From Rhizobium etli CFN 42 (GTDB lineage Bacteria; Pseudomonadota; Alphaproteobacteria; Rhizobiales; Rhizobiaceae): DNA of 64,000 nt. The stretch is taken from the NCBI RefSeq assembly GCF_000092045.1, contig NC_007761.1, positions 3,642,001 to 3,706,000 on the forward strand, in the 5' to 3' direction. This document shows, in pieces, positions 18,569 through 28,546 of this stretch. Both the position numbers and the translations under genes were made by a program. The notes under the pieces were generated by a model. It was not told the origin of the DNA, searched no databases, and was given only the letters and a program-made list of their open reading frames with translations. How positions within the stretch are numbered: the stretch's first letter is position 1; every line of letters starts with the position of its first letter.

Positions 18569-18595
18569 CCATCTCTGGCGACTGCTCGGAAAATC

Positions 18596-19597
18596 TTAGG
18601 CGGCGGCCCGCATGAAGTTCCCAAGACCCGCAAACAATTCCACCGACCTCAGCCGCGCCTCGATGTCATGGATCGGCATCGAGATGATCACCTCGTCGGC
18701 CTGCGTTTCCCCGAGGAACTCCGTCAGCTTCGCGTCCGCAGTCTTCGGCGATCCCACCACGGCGTAGCGCAGTGTGTGTTCGACGTTCATCTTCTCCATC
18801 GGCGACCAGAAGCTCTCCATATCGGTGACTGGGCGCGGGAACGGACCGCGGACATTGCGGCGCAGGTTGACGAACTGCTGCTGGGCGGAAGTGAAATGGT
18901 AGCGCGCCTCCTCGTCCGTCGCCGCCATCGCGCCCATGACGCCGACTATCACATAGGGCTTGTCGAGCACCGCCGAGGGCCGGAAGCGGTTGCGATAGAT
19001 CGCGATGGCGTCGAGCAGCATATCAGGGGCAAAATGCGAGGCGAAGGCATAGGGAAGCCCGAGCATCGCCGCAAGCTGGGCGCTGTAGAGGCTGGAGCCG
19101 AGCAGCCAGATCGGAATATGCGAACCATTGCCGGGCACCGCAAGGATCGCCTGGTTCTCGACCGGGGTGCCGAGAAGCTGCTGCAATTCCACCACGTCGT
19201 TCGGGAAACTGTTCGCGCCGGCCTCGAGGTTGCGCCGCAGCGCCTGTGCCGTGCGCATGTCCGTTCCCGGCGCCCGCCCGAGACCAAGATCGATACGGCC
19301 GGGAAAGAGCGCCTCCAGCGTGCCGAACTGTTCGGCGATGACGAGCGGCGAATGGTTGGGCAGCATGATGCCGCCGGAACCGATGCGGATGCGTTTTGTC
19401 GCAGCCCCGACATGTCCGATGACAACGGCGGTCGCCGCACTGGCAATGCCAGGCATGCCGTGATGCTCGGCAAGCCAGAAGCGCTTGTAGCCGAATTCTT
19501 CAGCCTTCTGAGCCATTCGCGCCGAGCTTTCGAGCGACTGGCGCACGGTGCTGCCTTCGGCAACGGGAGAAAGGTCAAGTATGGAGAAGGGAACCAT
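18596..19597 (-). CDS. Luciferase-like (LLM class) flavin-dependent monooxygenase
   Basis: A 333-residue TIM-barrel flavin monooxygenase of the MsnO8/YhbW subgroup with unknown substrate. It starts [22 protein letters not shown], a classic opening, followed by [71 protein letters not shown] and [30 protein letters not shown], all typical of the group. The ATG at 19597 is picked by the family N-terminus, with GGCAGG upstream. It is transcribed toward yebC and has no obvious operon partner. Confidence 0.9.
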   Translation of the reverse strand: MVPFSILDLSPVAEGSTVRQSLESSARMAQKAEEFGYKRFWLAEHHGMPGIASAATAVVIGHVGAATKRIRIGSGGIMLPNHSPLVIAEQFGTLEALFPGRIDLGLGRAPGTDMRTAQALRRNLEAGANSFPNDVVELQQLLGTPVENQAILAVPGNGSHIPIWLLGSSLYSAQLAAMLGLPYAFASHFAPDMLLDAIAIYRNRFRPSAVLDKPYVIVGVMGAMAATDEEARYHFTSAQQQFVNLRRNVRGPFPRPVTDMESFWSPMEKMNVEHTLRYAVVGSPKTADAKLTEFLGETQADEVIISMPIHDIEARLRSVELFAGLGNFMRAAA

Positions 19598-19720
19598 GGA
19601 AACCTGCCGGGCAGTTGAACGATGCCGTCTATGTAGGTTGGCGCCCGCCCATTCCAAACCGTGCACGCAAACAAAAGGGCCGCGCGATGGCGGCCCTTGT
19701 CGAATATCGCAAGCGACGCC

Positions 19721-22036
19721 TCACTGACGACGGCGCAATACATGCAACTCGGCGCTCGGCCGGTGATGCCCCTGCGGCAGCGTGAAATTGCCGAGCTGGC
19801 GGTCCATTTCCAAAGCTTCCGTCGCCAGCCGGTGGATCGCCGCCGTCGTCTCCTCGACCATTGACGCGTTCTGCTGCGTCATCGCGTCGAGTTCGGCCAC
19901 GGCGTTGTTGATCTCGCGCAGCGTAGTTGCTTCCTCGCGGGTCGATTCCATGATCTCGTTGATCTGCCCGTTGATCGCCTCGACATGGGCGCCGATGCCC
20001 GTCAACGCGACGCCCGCTTTTTCGACGAGCGCGACGCCGCTTTCGACCTCATGCGTCGACTTCTGCAGCAGGCTGGAAATTTCCTTGGCCGCACTCGACG
20101 AGCGCTGGGCAAGCTCCCGGACTTCCATGGCGACCACGGCAAAGCCCTTGCCCGATTCACCGGCGCGCGCCGCCTCGACACCGGCGTTGAGCGCCAGGAG
20201 GTTGGTCTGGAAGGCAATGTCGTCGATGACAGAGATGATCGTGTTGATCTGGCGCGAGGAGGTCTGGATCGCCTCCATCGCCGCGATCGTCTCGCGCATG
20301 ATCTGGCCGGAGCCGGTCGTCTCCTTTTTGGCGTCGCGGGCGATGCGCTCGGCCTGTTCTGCCCGCTCGATCTGGCGGCGAACGGACTGGGTAATGGCGC
20401 TGATCGCATTCGCCGTCTCGGTGATCGAGCCAGCCTGACGTTCGGTGCGCCCGGCAAGCTCGTCGGCGCCCGTGCGCATCTCCTCGGAGCCGGCACGCAC
20501 CGCCATCGAGTTGCCGCCGATCGCCGTCATGGTTTCGCTGAGTGTGGCGAGCGCCTCGTTGAAATTGACACGCAGACTTTCGAGTTCGTTCGGAAAGCGG
20601 CTGTCGATCTGATAGGCGAGATCGCCGCTAGCCAGATGATGCAGCCCTTCGTCAATGGCCTCGACCACCTGCTGCAGCGTCTTCGCTTCGGCCTCGCGCT
20701 CGGCGAGGTTCTGCTGACGGTCGTGCTCGGCCTGCAGGCGCGTCTCTTCGCTGGCGGCTTCGAGTTCGCGGCTTTCGATCAGCGATTGGCGGAAGCGGGC
20801 AAGCGCGTTGGCCATCGTGCCTATCTCATCCTTGCGGTTCAGGCTGCCGATCTCGCTGTCGAGCTTGCCGTCGGCGACGTCGCGAGTCACACCGGCAAGC
20901 CGCGCCAGCGGCGAAAACAGGAGATTGGTGACCAGCCCGGTCGCGATGGCCATGACGACGAGCACGCCGATGCCGATCATCGTCAGCAAAGTGGCGATCT
21001 CGATCGAGCCGGCATTGAGCTCGCTGAGCAGCACGCTCTCGACCACCAGGAAGCGGTCGCCGCGATAGTCGATGCCACGGACATAGGCGCGGGCCGCGCC
21101 ATCCGCCCGGTCGAAATCGGCCACGATCATCGCGGAGCTGGAGAGCGCGTCCTTGATAAAAGTGAAGGGGGTGGCATCGAGCATCGCAAGCTTGCCGCCG
21201 CCATCGAGGGCGATAGCGGAGCCATCGCTGGAGACGATCGCAGCCCGCGCGGTGCTGCCCTGGACGATGCCTTTGGAAAGGATGCTCGAGATGATGTCGT
21301 CGCGCACCTTGAACAGGATGATGCCCTTGGCTGCTCCGAGCTTGACGATCGGCACGGCATAGAAGATCGCGGGCTTGCCGCTTGCCGCATCGACACGGAG
21401 GCCGGAGAAGCCCGTCGGTGCGGCGTCATCCGTCGCCTTGGCGGTATTCTCGATCGCCTTGGCGAAAGCGACGCCGGCGCCGGCTGTTTTCCAGGCATCC
21501 GACTTCAGATTCTCCGCGAAGTCGTCGTCCTTCTTGTAGGAATAGAGCACGCTACCGTCGAGATCGGCGATCAGCAGATCGCTGAAAGCGGTGTTTTCGA
21601 GGTCGCGGGCAACTTCGCCCTGCGTCTGCTCATGATTTGAATAATAGAACCCGCTCGGCCCTTCCGGCTTCATCAGCTTCTCACGCCGGTCGGGCGGGTT
21701 GGGATTGCCCGTGATAAAAACCTTCTTCAGCTCGGCGCGTGCATCCCCCGAAGTCTTCTGGATTGTTTTCCAGCCGCTCTTCAAGCTGGTGATCGACATC
21801 TGCAGCGCCTCGATGCGCGCGATGGAATTGGCCTGGTTCTCAAGCTGCGCCAGCTGATCCTGCAACATATCGCCGCGGAAGATCAGCACGCTTTCCTTGG
21901 CTTTCAGCGCCTGCTCGTCGGATATCCGGCTGCTGGCGAAATAGGCAAGCACATTGATGACGGCAATCGATAGCACGGTCATCAGGATGAATGTGGCAAT
22001 GACCTTGAAGGACAGGGACTGAAATCTCTGAGCCAT
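19721..22036 (-). CDS. Methyl-accepting chemotaxis protein with large periplasmic sensor
   Basis: A 771-residue transmembrane chemoreceptor. TM1 is at ~11-33; a periplasmic double Cache-like sensor of ~310 residues follows ([38 protein letters not shown]); TM2 is at ~346-372. Next comes HAMP ([23 protein letters not shown]), a second HAMP-like stretch ([15 protein letters not shown]), and the signalling tip with [43 protein letters not shown] (~610-655). AGAGGG precedes the ATG at 22036. It is a monocistronic receptor, not linked to the che genes at 60-64 kb. The ligand cannot be told from sequence. Confidence 0.93.
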   Translation of the reverse strand: MAQRFQSLSFKVIATFILMTVLSIAVINVLAYFASSRISDEQALKAKESVLIFRGDMLQDQLAQLENQANSIARIEALQMSITSLKSGWKTIQKTSGDARAELKKVFITGNPNPPDRREKLMKPEGPSGFYYSNHEQTQGEVARDLENTAFSDLLIADLDGSVLYSYKKDDDFAENLKSDAWKTAGAGVAFAKAIENTAKATDDAAPTGFSGLRVDAASGKPAIFYAVPIVKLGAAKGIILFKVRDDIISSILSKGIVQGSTARAAIVSSDGSAIALDGGGKLAMLDATPFTFIKDALSSSAMIVADFDRADGAARAYVRGIDYRGDRFLVVESVLLSELNAGSIEIATLLTMIGIGVLVVMAIATGLVTNLLFSPLARLAGVTRDVADGKLDSEIGSLNRKDEIGTMANALARFRQSLIESRELEAASEETRLQAEHDRQQNLAEREAEAKTLQQVVEAIDEGLHHLASGDLAYQIDSRFPNELESLRVNFNEALATLSETMTAIGGNSMAVRAGSEEMRTGADELAGRTERQAGSITETANAISAITQSVRRQIERAEQAERIARDAKKETTGSGQIMRETIAAMEAIQTSSRQINTIISVIDDIAFQTNLLALNAGVEAARAGESGKGFAVVAMEVRELAQRSSSAAKEISSLLQKSTHEVESGVALVEKAGVALTGIGAHVEAINGQINEIMESTREEATTLREINNAVAELDAMTQQNASMVEETTAAIHRLATEALEMDRQLGNFTLPQGHHRPSAELHVLRRRQ

Positions 22037-22278
22037 ATACGACGAACCCTCTGAACGGCGCCTGCCAGCCCAGGCACGCGGTGCATCCCCGGCCGGCTGA
22101 CCTGTCAACAGAACATCGGGGGCTTATTCTTATGAAATGAAGCCCTCGCACATTCGATGAACTAGATTTCAGGCATCTCTTTTAATTCGCGGTAAATGGC
22201 GCGCCTTAAAACCAAGGGTGTTTTTGTTTTGTTCACATATCGATGGCACATAATTCGCCATCGCTATAGGTTGAACCA

Positions 22279-22788
22279 ATGCAAAATACGATTCGCATCA
22301 TTGGCATCGATCCCGGTCTCCGTCGCACCGGCTGGGGAATCATCGACACGTTAGGCAATTCCCTGAAATTCGTGGCATCGGGAACGGTGACCTCCGACGG
22401 CGAGATGGACCTCGCCTCCCGCCTCTGCCAGCTGCATGACGGACTCGCCGATATCGTCCACGCTCACAAGCCCGATGAAGCCGCTGTCGAACAGACCTTC
22501 GTCAACAAGGACGCCGTGGCGACCCTGAAGCTCGGCCAGGCTCGCGGCATCGCCATGCTGGTACCGGCACGCGCCGGACTGCCGGTCTCCGAATATGCGC
22601 CCAACGCCGTGAAGAAGGCGGTCATCGGCGTCGGTCACGGCGAAAAGCAGCAGATTCACATGATGTTGAAGATCCTGATGCCGAAGGCCGAGTTCAAGGG
22701 CGATGACGCCGCCGACGCCTTGGCGATCGCAATTTGTCATGCCCACAATCGCGGCGGCCACCGGATGCGCCAAGCGCTGGCCGGATAA
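22279..22788 (+). CDS. ruvC: Holliday-junction resolvase RuvC
   Basis: Endonuclease that cuts Holliday junctions after RuvAB branch migration. The 169-residue protein begins [23 protein letters not shown] with the first catalytic Asp at 11. [21 protein letters not shown] supplies the Glu near 71, and [18 protein letters not shown] supplies the C-terminal acidic pair. It is separated from ruvA by a vapBC module of ~700 bp, so the usual ruvCAB continuity is broken. Confidence 0.97.
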   Translation: MQNTIRIIGIDPGLRRTGWGIIDTLGNSLKFVASGTVTSDGEMDLASRLCQLHDGLADIVHAHKPDEAAVEQTFVNKDAVATLKLGQARGIAMLVPARAGLPVSEYAPNAVKKAVIGVGHGEKQQIHMMLKILMPKAEFKGDDAADALAIAICHAHNRGGHRMRQALAG

Positions 22789-22821
22789 TCCGTTCTTGAC
22801 TTGTTCTTTTCCCATGATAAG

Positions 22822-22840
22822 TAATACCGCAGAGGTATTA
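22822..22840. promoter_or_regulatory. Probable VapBC auto-operator
   Basis: Perfect inverted repeat TAATACC (22822-22828) GCAGA GGTATTA (22834-22840), ending two bases before the vapB ATG and covering its ribosome site. TTGACT at 22796-22801 could be a -35 element, with the -10 inside or next to the dyad. This is the usual arrangement for AbrB-type antitoxin autorepression; binding is inferred. Confidence 0.7.
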
Positions 22841-22842
22841 CC

Positions 22843-23106
22843 ATGCGCGTGACCGAAAAAGGCCAGGTGACTATCCCCAAGGACATCAGGGATCGCTTGA
22901 AGATCGGCCCGGGATCCGAGGTCGATTTCATTGCTGATGAAAAGGGCGCCCGGCTCGTCGTTCTGTCCAACCGCACGGAACCATCGCAGGACGATTTTGA
23001 ATCCTGGCTCGGCAGCATGAGCGGCACTTTCGACACCAACGGCATGACGACCGATGAATTCATGGAATGGCTGAGGGGACCACGCGATGACCTCGGTCCT
23101 CGTTGA
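22843..23106 (+). CDS. vapB: AbrB/SpoVT-type antitoxin VapB
   Basis: An 87-residue antitoxin. The N-terminal swapped-hairpin DNA-binding fold is visible as MRVTEKGQVTIPKDIRDRLK followed by GPGSEVDFIADEKGARLVV (~1-43). The C-terminal part, rich in acidic and aromatic residues ([29 protein letters not shown]), is the usual toxin-neutralising tail. It overlaps vapC by 20 nt, which couples their translation. The TAATACC/GGTATTA dyad immediately upstream fits self-repression. Confidence 0.9.
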   Translation: MRVTEKGQVTIPKDIRDRLKIGPGSEVDFIADEKGARLVVLSNRTEPSQDDFESWLGSMSGTFDTNGMTTDEFMEWLRGPRDDLGPR

Positions 23107-23503
23107 TACGAACATCTTCGTCGATATCTTCGGCCCGGACAATCCTTTCAGGGAATGGTCCGCACGCGCCTTGAGCGCATTGCGTCCGGATTCACAATTC
23201 ATCATGACACCCGTCGTCTGGGCGGAGCTGGCAAGCATGACCCCGCGCGAGGAAACGCTTGCGTTTCTCCTGTCGCGGTTAAACCTGATCCGCGAGGCCC
23301 TGCCGTTTTCCGCCGCTTACCGGGCCGGCATGGCGCACGCACGGTATCGGAGGAGCGGCGGCCTGCGCGAGCGCACCCTGCCGGATTTTTTCATCGGTGC
23401 GCACGCCGTTGTTCGATCGCATCGTCTTCTGACACGCGATGGCGCGCGCTACCGCTCTTATTTCCCGGAATTGGACATCATTTCTCCCGAAACGCACCCT
23501 TGA
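23087..23503 (+). CDS. vapC: PIN-domain ribonuclease toxin VapC
   Basis: A 138-residue PIN-domain RNase, the toxin of a type II pair. Acidic active-site residues are in [13 protein letters not shown] (Asp ~7), [11 protein letters not shown] (Glu ~45), [12 protein letters not shown] (Asp ~104) and [16 protein letters not shown] (Asp ~121), so the catalytic set looks complete. Family members usually cleave tRNA or rRNA; the target here is unknown. Its stop lies only 13 nt before the ruvA start, so ruvA may depend on the toxin operon's transcription. Confidence 0.9.
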   Translation: MTSVLVDTNIFVDIFGPDNPFREWSARALSALRPDSQFIMTPVVWAELASMTPREETLAFLLSRLNLIREALPFSAAYRAGMAHARYRRSGGLRERTLPDFFIGAHAVVRSHRLLTRDGARYRSYFPELDIISPETHP

Positions 23504-23516
23504 GAGACCGCGACCC

Positions 23517-24131
23517 ATGATCGGCAAGCTGAAAGGCACCATTGACGAGATCGGCGAAGACTACGTGCTCGTCGATGTGCAGGGCGTCTGCTACGTCGCC
23601 TATTGCTCGGCCCGCACCCTGTCGAAGCTCGGCTCGGCCGGCGAGGCCTGCGTACTGTTCATAGAGACTTATGTTCGCGAGGATCAGCTGAAGCTCTTCG
23701 GCTTCATGACCGCGTTGGAGCGGGAATGGTTCAACTTGCTGCAAAGCGTCCAGGGCGTCGGCGCCAAGGTGGCGCTCGCCGTGCTCTCGACGCTGACGCC
23801 GGGCGAGCTCGCCAATGCGATCGCCCTGCAGGACCGCGCAGCCGTTTCCCGCGCGCCGGGCGTCGGCCCGAAAGTGGCGATGCGTCTCGTCACCGAACTG
23901 AAGAACCGTGCGCCGGCCTATGCCGGAGAGGCGATCAACATCGCCCTCAAGCGGGAGCTCGGCGAAGGTGTGGCGGCCGCGCCGGTCGCCGATGCGGTGT
24001 CCGCGCTGACCAACCTCGGCTACAGTAGAGATCAAGCCGCAAATGCCGTTGCCGCCGCGATGAAGACGGCCGGCGAAGGAGCCGACAGCGCCAAGCTGAT
24101 CCGACTGGGATTGAAGGAACTCGCGCGGTGA
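23517..24131 (+). CDS. ruvA: Holliday-junction DNA helicase subunit RuvA
   Basis: Tetrameric junction-binding subunit of RuvAB. The 204-residue protein starts [26 protein letters not shown]. The helix-hairpin-helix motifs [19 protein letters not shown] (~72-90) and [20 protein letters not shown] (~107-126) are clear, and the C-terminal RuvB-contact domain is at ~155-204. The ATG at 23517 matches the family; a longer frame from 23439 overlaps vapC. Its ribosome site is weak, and being 13 nt from vapC suggests translational coupling. Confidence 0.96.
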   Translation: MIGKLKGTIDEIGEDYVLVDVQGVCYVAYCSARTLSKLGSAGEACVLFIETYVREDQLKLFGFMTALEREWFNLLQSVQGVGAKVALAVLSTLTPGELANAIALQDRAAVSRAPGVGPKVAMRLVTELKNRAPAYAGEAINIALKRELGEGVAAAPVADAVSALTNLGYSRDQAANAVAAAMKTAGEGADSAKLIRLGLKELAR

Positions 24132-24213
24132 GGGCCGGAAAACCGATGATTGAATGTCGAGTGGTCCGATTTTTGGTGTATTGCTGTGACAGGTTTCAAA
24201 ACGGAATAAGAGC

Positions 24214-25254
24214 ATGAGCGAACCCGCCCGCCTGATATCGCCGGAAAAGCGGGGCGAAGATCTCGACATTACCCTGCGCCCGCAATCGCTGGACGAATTC
24301 ACCGGCCAGGCGGAAGCGCGCGCCAATCTCAAGGTCTTCATCGAGGCGGCGAAGAACCGCGGCGAGGCGCTGGACCATGTGCTCTTCGTCGGCCCGCCCG
24401 GTCTCGGCAAGACGACGCTGGCGCAGATCATGGCGAAGGAACTCGGCGTCAATTTTCGCTCGACGTCAGGCCCTGTCATCGCCAAGGCCGGCGACCTTGC
24501 CGCGCTGCTGACCAATCTCGAGGAGCGCGACGTGCTCTTCATTGATGAGATCCACCGCCTCAACCCGGCCGTTGAGGAAATCCTCTATCCCGCCATGGAG
24601 GATTACCAGCTTGACCTCATCATCGGGGAAGGCCCTGCCGCGCGCTCGGTGAAGATTGACCTCTCGAAATTCACGCTTGTCGCCGCTACCACCCGCCTCG
24701 GCCTGCTGACGACGCCGCTGCGCGATCGTTTCGGCATCCCGGTGCGGCTCACCTTCTATACCGTCGAGGAACTGGAGCTGATCGTGCGCCGCGGCGCGCG
24801 GCTGATGAACCTGCCGATGACCGAAGAGGGCGCCCGCGAGATCGCCAGGCGCGCCCGCGGTACGCCGCGCATTGCCGGCCGGCTGCTGCGGCGCGTGCGT
24901 GATTTCGCCGAAGTGGCAAGGGCCGAGGCGGTCACCCGCGAGATCGCCGACGAAGCGCTGACCCGCCTGCTGGTCGACAATGTCGGTTTTGACCAGCTCG
25001 ACAAACGTTACCTCAACATGATCGCCGTCAATTTCGGCGGCGGCCCCGTCGGCATCGAAACCATCGCCGCCGGCCTTTCCGAGCCGCGCGACGCGATCGA
25101 GGACATCATCGAGCCCTATATGATCCAGCAGGGTTTCATTCAGCGCACTCCGCGCGGCCGTGTTCTGACCGCAATCGCGTGGAAACATCTGGGAATGCAA
25201 CCGCCCAAGGAAATGGAGGCTGCGCAGTTCCGGCTGTTCCAGGAGGACGACTGA
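24214..25254 (+). CDS. ruvB: Holliday-junction branch-migration ATPase RuvB
   Basis: AAA+ motor that drives branch migration. The 346-residue protein has the N-terminal [21 protein letters not shown], Walker [13 protein letters not shown] (~60-71), Walker [17 protein letters not shown], sensor motif [19 protein letters not shown], arginine finger region [19 protein letters not shown], and a winged-helix C-terminus ([28 protein letters not shown]). It lies 82 nt downstream of ruvA and directly abuts the next gene. Confidence 0.97.
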   Translation: MSEPARLISPEKRGEDLDITLRPQSLDEFTGQAEARANLKVFIEAAKNRGEALDHVLFVGPPGLGKTTLAQIMAKELGVNFRSTSGPVIAKAGDLAALLTNLEERDVLFIDEIHRLNPAVEEILYPAMEDYQLDLIIGEGPAARSVKIDLSKFTLVAATTRLGLLTTPLRDRFGIPVRLTFYTVEELELIVRRGARLMNLPMTEEGAREIARRARGTPRIAGRLLRRVRDFAEVARAEAVTREIADEALTRLLVDNVGFDQLDKRYLNMIAVNFGGGPVGIETIAAGLSEPRDAIEDIIEPYMIQQGFIQRTPRGRVLTAIAWKHLGMQPPKEMEAAQFRLFQEDD

Positions 25255-26157
25255 GTGATCACCCGCCGCGGATTTTTCAAGGTTCTTGGCGGCGGTATCG
25301 CAGGCGTCATGTCGCTCGGCGGTTACGCCTTCGCCTATGAATCGCTCGCCCGGCTCAGAATCACCCGCTACCAACTGACACCGCCGGGATGGACGCCGGG
25401 GCTGAAGCTCCGCGTCGTCGCCCTCGCCGATATCCATGCCTGCGAACCCTGGATGTCGGCAAGCCGCATCACAGCGATCTGCCGCAGGGCGAATGAACTC
25501 GAAGGCGATGTCACCGTTTTGCTCGGCGATTATGCCTCCGGCATGAACATGGTGACGCAATACGTGCATTCGAGCCAGTGGTCGAAGGCGCTGGCCACTC
25601 TGAAAGCCCGTCTCGGCGTCCATGCGATCATGGGCAATCATGACTGGTGGGAGGACAGGACTGCCCAGAAGGACGGCGGGATGGAAACATTCGGACACCG
25701 GGCGCTTGCCAACGTCTGCATCCCGGTCTACGGCAACCGCGCCGTTCGGCTCGAAAAGGATGGCTACGGCTTCTGGCTCGCAGGCCTCGAAGATCAGCTG
25801 GCGCTGCTCCCCGGCAGGAAATGGGGTCGCACGCGCATGACCGGTCTCGACGATCTCGATGGAACGATGGCTCAGGTCACTGATGACGCGCCCGTCATCC
25901 TGCTTGCCCATGAGCCCGATATCTTTCCCCGCGTGCCCGAGCGTGTCTCGCTGACGCTCTCGGGTCACACCCACGGCGGACAGATCCGCTTCTTCGGCCG
26001 TTCACCAATCGTCCCCTCGCGTTACGGCGATCGCTACGCCTACGGCCATATCGTCGAGGAGGGGCGTAATATCATCGTTTCCGGAGGGCTCGGCTGCTCC
26101 ATTGCCCCGGTCCGCTTCGGCGTGCCGCCGGAAATCGTCGTAATCGATCTTGGATAA
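25255..26157 (+). CDS. Tat-exported calcineurin-like metallophosphoesterase
   Basis: A 300-residue phosphoesterase of the YkuE/YaeI type. It starts with a GTG immediately after the ruvB stop. The N-terminus TRRGFFKVLGGGIAGV is a twin-arginine-like signal (RRxFxK) followed by a hydrophobic stretch. Metal-binding motifs are VVALADIHACEPWMS (D-H), VTVLLGDYASG (GD), HAIMGNHDWWED (GNHD) and LSGHTHGGQIRFF (GHTH). The second motif reads GDYASG rather than GDFVDG but keeps the Asp. Members act on phosphodiester or lipid substrates; here the substrate is not known. Confidence 0.9.
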   Translation: MITRRGFFKVLGGGIAGVMSLGGYAFAYESLARLRITRYQLTPPGWTPGLKLRVVALADIHACEPWMSASRITAICRRANELEGDVTVLLGDYASGMNMVTQYVHSSQWSKALATLKARLGVHAIMGNHDWWEDRTAQKDGGMETFGHRALANVCIPVYGNRAVRLEKDGYGFWLAGLEDQLALLPGRKWGRTRMTGLDDLDGTMAQVTDDAPVILLAHEPDIFPRVPERVSLTLSGHTHGGQIRFFGRSPIVPSRYGDRYAYGHIVEEGRNIIVSGGLGCSIAPVRFGVPPEIVVIDLG

Positions 26158-26164
26158 GAATGAC

Positions 26165-26484
26165 ATGAGCAAGCGCACTGCCATTCGCCTGACTGAAAGC
26201 GCTGAGCGTTTCAACTACCGCATTGCCGGCCTCGGCTTTCGCGATGGGCACGTGCTTGTTCATCGCCCTGTGCACGAGCCCTTCTGGACCTTTCCCGGCG
26301 GTCGGGCGGAAATCGGAGGACGCGTCGAAGATGGCGACAACCATCTCGAATTCAAATGGGTTGCCGGCAACGGGCGCGGCCCTGACCGCGCTCGACATCC
26401 CGCCCTATTTCATCGCTGATGATCGAGAAGCTGCCCGGGGCACCACGTCATCTCGTCTGGCGCGACGGTAATCTCGATGCCTGA
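26165..26484 (+). pseudogene. Decayed NUDIX hydrolase (internal deletion plus two frameshifts)
   Basis: The remains begin MSKRTAIRLTESAERFNYRI and reach PFWTFPGGRAEIG, the stretch that should lead into the Nudix box. The text then jumps straight to EDGDNHLEFKWV, a segment normally found ~60-70 residues later, so the whole catalytic box is missing. The C-terminus continues in a second frame (ALTALDIPPYFIADD, to about 26415) and then in a third (IEKLPGAPRHLVWRDGNLDA, stop at 26482-26484). It lies between the phosphoesterase and dinB genes with no other gene in the space. Confidence 0.85.
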
Positions 26485-26522
26485 CGCAAACATTCCGGAG
26501 TGCTGAAAGAGGAAAGCCGCCG

Positions 26523-27086
26523 ATGTCGACCTTCGATCCCGCCAGGACCTTTCGCAAGCTTGCCTATAACAACGCCCTTGCCAACCACCGGCTGCTTCAC
26601 GCCTGCGCGGTATTGAAGCCGGGCGAATTCGAAGCGCCGGGCACGAGCTTCTTTCCGTCGATCAAGGAGACGCTGAATCACATCATCACGGTCGACTGGT
26701 TCTATGTCGACGGCATGGAAGGTGGCACGCTCGGCTTCCAGGCCTTCGAGGTGGACGAACCCTTCGATGATGTCGAGTCACTGACGCAAGCGCAGGCAAA
26801 GGTCGATCAGCGCCTGATCGACCTTTGCGAAGCACTGACGCCGGAAAGGCTGATCTCGACCGTCAGTCTCCATCGCGGCAATCGGATTCAGCAGGAGCGG
26901 ATGGACGACGTGCTCGCCCACCTTTTCCAGCATCAGACCCATCATCGCGGCCAGGTCCATGCGATGCTTGCCGGCACCAGCGTTGCCCCGCCGCAGCTCG
27001 ACGAATTCATCGTCGCCGACGATGCGCGATTTCGCGGCAAGGAACTCGCCGAACTCGGCTGGCGCGAAGAAAAGCTGATGCATTGA
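26523..27086 (+). CDS. DinB-family (DUF664-like) four-helix metal-binding protein
   Basis: A 187-residue DinB/YfiT-fold protein, possibly a metal-dependent thiol transferase. It starts MSTFDPARTFRKLAYNNALANHRLLHA. The three expected metal-site histidines can be placed in KETLNHIITVDWFYVDG (~57), and in HLFQHQTHHRGQVHAMLAG (~134-150, the HxxxH pair of the last helix). The family is called DinB after a Bacillus DNA-damage gene, not the E. coli polymerase. It is monocistronic and faces acvB. Confidence 0.88.
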   Translation: MSTFDPARTFRKLAYNNALANHRLLHACAVLKPGEFEAPGTSFFPSIKETLNHIITVDWFYVDGMEGGTLGFQAFEVDEPFDDVESLTQAQAKVDQRLIDLCEALTPERLISTVSLHRGNRIQQERMDDVLAHLFQHQTHHRGQVHAMLAGTSVAPPQLDEFIVADDARFRGKELAELGWREEKLMH

Positions 27087-27087
27087 A

Positions 27088-27126
27088 CGCATAACCCGAA
27101 ATCGAAATCGATTTTCGGGTTATGCG
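27088..27126. terminator. Strong hairpin between convergent dinB-like and acvB genes
   Basis: Perfect 14-bp inverted repeat CGCATAACCCGAAA (27088-27101) / TTTCGGGTTATGCG (27113-27126) with an 11-nt loop, two nucleotides past one stop and 37 before the other. It has no U-tract on either side, so it is a shared 3'-end stabiliser or factor-assisted terminator rather than a textbook one. Confidence 0.6.
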
Positions 27127-27163
27127 CCAATCACCGTCAAAGCATACCGCAAGGCTGCAGCGA

Positions 27164-28546
27164 TTAATCCTGCAGACGTCTCTTCAGCGCGTCGATGATC
27201 GTCTTGGTGAGAAGGTCGTAATTCTCGTCGAAGTGATGGTCGCCAGGCAGTTCAACGACTTCGGCACCACTATCCTTCAGCGCCGGACAGGCGACATCGT
27301 CGTCGTCCTCCTTGCCATAGACGCACTGCACGAGCTTCGGATCGACGTTCTTCAGATCGGCGACGGGATCGCCCCCCGCCCCTTCCGTCTTCTGGCCGAG
27401 CCAACCTAGAACGGAGATGACGTAGTCCACTTGGTGCGAGAGCGACAGCAGAGACAACTGCACCACCGAGGACTTCTCGGCCGGTTTGAGCAACTGATAG
27501 GTTGCGGGCACGACATCGGCGCCGAAAGAGTAGCCGACGAGCAGAACATGCTTCACCTTCCACTGCTTACGATAGAAATCGATGATCTTCGAAAGATCGC
27601 TGGCCGTCTCCTCCGGCTTGCGCTCCGACCAGAAATAATGAAGTGAATCAACGCCGACGACGGGAATGCCTTCCTTCTGCAGCGTGCCGCCGACCTCCTT
27701 GTCGATGTCGCGCCAACCGCCGTCGCCGGAATAGATCACCGCCATCGTATCGAAGGCAGGGGTTGCCTCGAGCACCGCCAGCGGCAGGCCGAGCGGATTG
27801 CCGAAGGCGCCGGAAGCGGTGACGAGGTCGTCGAGGGTATCGCCGAATACCGTCTGTGCATCGTCTGTGGAATCGCGGATCTCGATCTCGGAATGGGCTT
27901 TCTGCAGCGCCTCGGCATGCGCCCGGCCGTCCTTGTCAGCTTTGGGCGTGAAGACCGTTATGATCGGGTCCGGCAGGGCGCCGTCGCTGAGGCCGTAGAC
28001 CGTGCGTTCGCCAATTACCTTCTTGGAAGCCGGCGTGCAAAGCTCCTTGGTCAACGGAATGCCGGCCAGCGGATCGACGGCAAGCGTCTGGCCGATCGTG
28101 GCATCGGGCGTCTGCGCTGCGATCGCCAGCGCCAGGGCCCCGCCCTCGCCAATGCCCGCGACGATCGGCAAATGATAGGCATTGTTGCCGGTCGCGCGCT
28201 GCACCTGTTGGCTCAGCGATTCGATGTCCGAGACCATATAGATGCAGCCGTCGTTGAGACTGACGTCATAGCCGCTGAGCGCCTGGACATAAGAGGGAAA
28301 GTCGACGCCGATGACGACGGCGCCTTCGGCGACCAGCCTGTCGGCCTCGGCTTTCTCATAATCGCCCCAGCCGGCGGCATTCGAGATCAGCATCACGGTG
28401 CCCTTCACCTCCCCTTCCGGCAGGAAGATGTGCGGCGACGGGATGAGCCCGCTTTCGAAGCTCTGCGTGGTTTCCTCGGCGGCATCAGCCGGTGCGGCCG
28501 CGAGCATGCAGACGCATGCCGTGGCAAGAAGGATTGTCTTGATCAT
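27164..28546 (-). CDS. acvB: AcvB/AtvA periplasmic virulence and acid-tolerance protein (VirJ-like)
   Basis: A 460-residue exported alpha/beta hydrolase. In Agrobacterium, AcvB has been shown to hydrolyse lysyl-phosphatidylglycerol in the periplasm; the R. tropici homologue AtvA is needed for acid tolerance and nodulation competitiveness. A signal peptide MIKTILLATACVCMLAAAP is followed by two halves. The C-terminal half carries the VirJ domain with GDGGWRDIDKEVGGTLQKEGI and the nucleophile elbow LLVGYSFGADVVP (Ser ~345). The catalytic His is likely in ELPGDHHFDENY (~439). Its ATG overlaps the lpiA stop by 4 nt, so synthase and hydrolase are made together. Confidence 0.92.
   Translation of the reverse strand: MIKTILLATACVCMLAAAPADAAEETTQSFESGLIPSPHIFLPEGEVKGTVMLISNAAGWGDYEKAEADRLVAEGAVVIGVDFPSYVQALSGYDVSLNDGCIYMVSDIESLSQQVQRATGNNAYHLPIVAGIGEGGALALAIAAQTPDATIGQTLAVDPLAGIPLTKELCTPASKKVIGERTVYGLSDGALPDPIITVFTPKADKDGRAHAEALQKAHSEIEIRDSTDDAQTVFGDTLDDLVTASGAFGNPLGLPLAVLEATPAFDTMAVIYSGDGGWRDIDKEVGGTLQKEGIPVVGVDSLHYFWSERKPEETASDLSKIIDFYRKQWKVKHVLLVGYSFGADVVPATYQLLKPAEKSSVVQLSLLSLSHQVDYVISVLGWLGQKTEGAGGDPVADLKNVDPKLVQCVYGKEDDDDVACPALKDSGAEVVELPGDHHFDENYDLLTKTIIDALKRRLQD

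Noticed and set aside
19985..21640. 551-codon plus-strand frame opposite the chemoreceptor
   Set aside because: Shadow frame caused by high third-position GC; no domain, no ribosome site, inside a clear MCP gene.
24466..25974. 502-codon minus-strand frame across ruvB and the phosphoesterase
   Set aside because: Crosses two well-defined genes on the opposite strand and has no recognisable motif.
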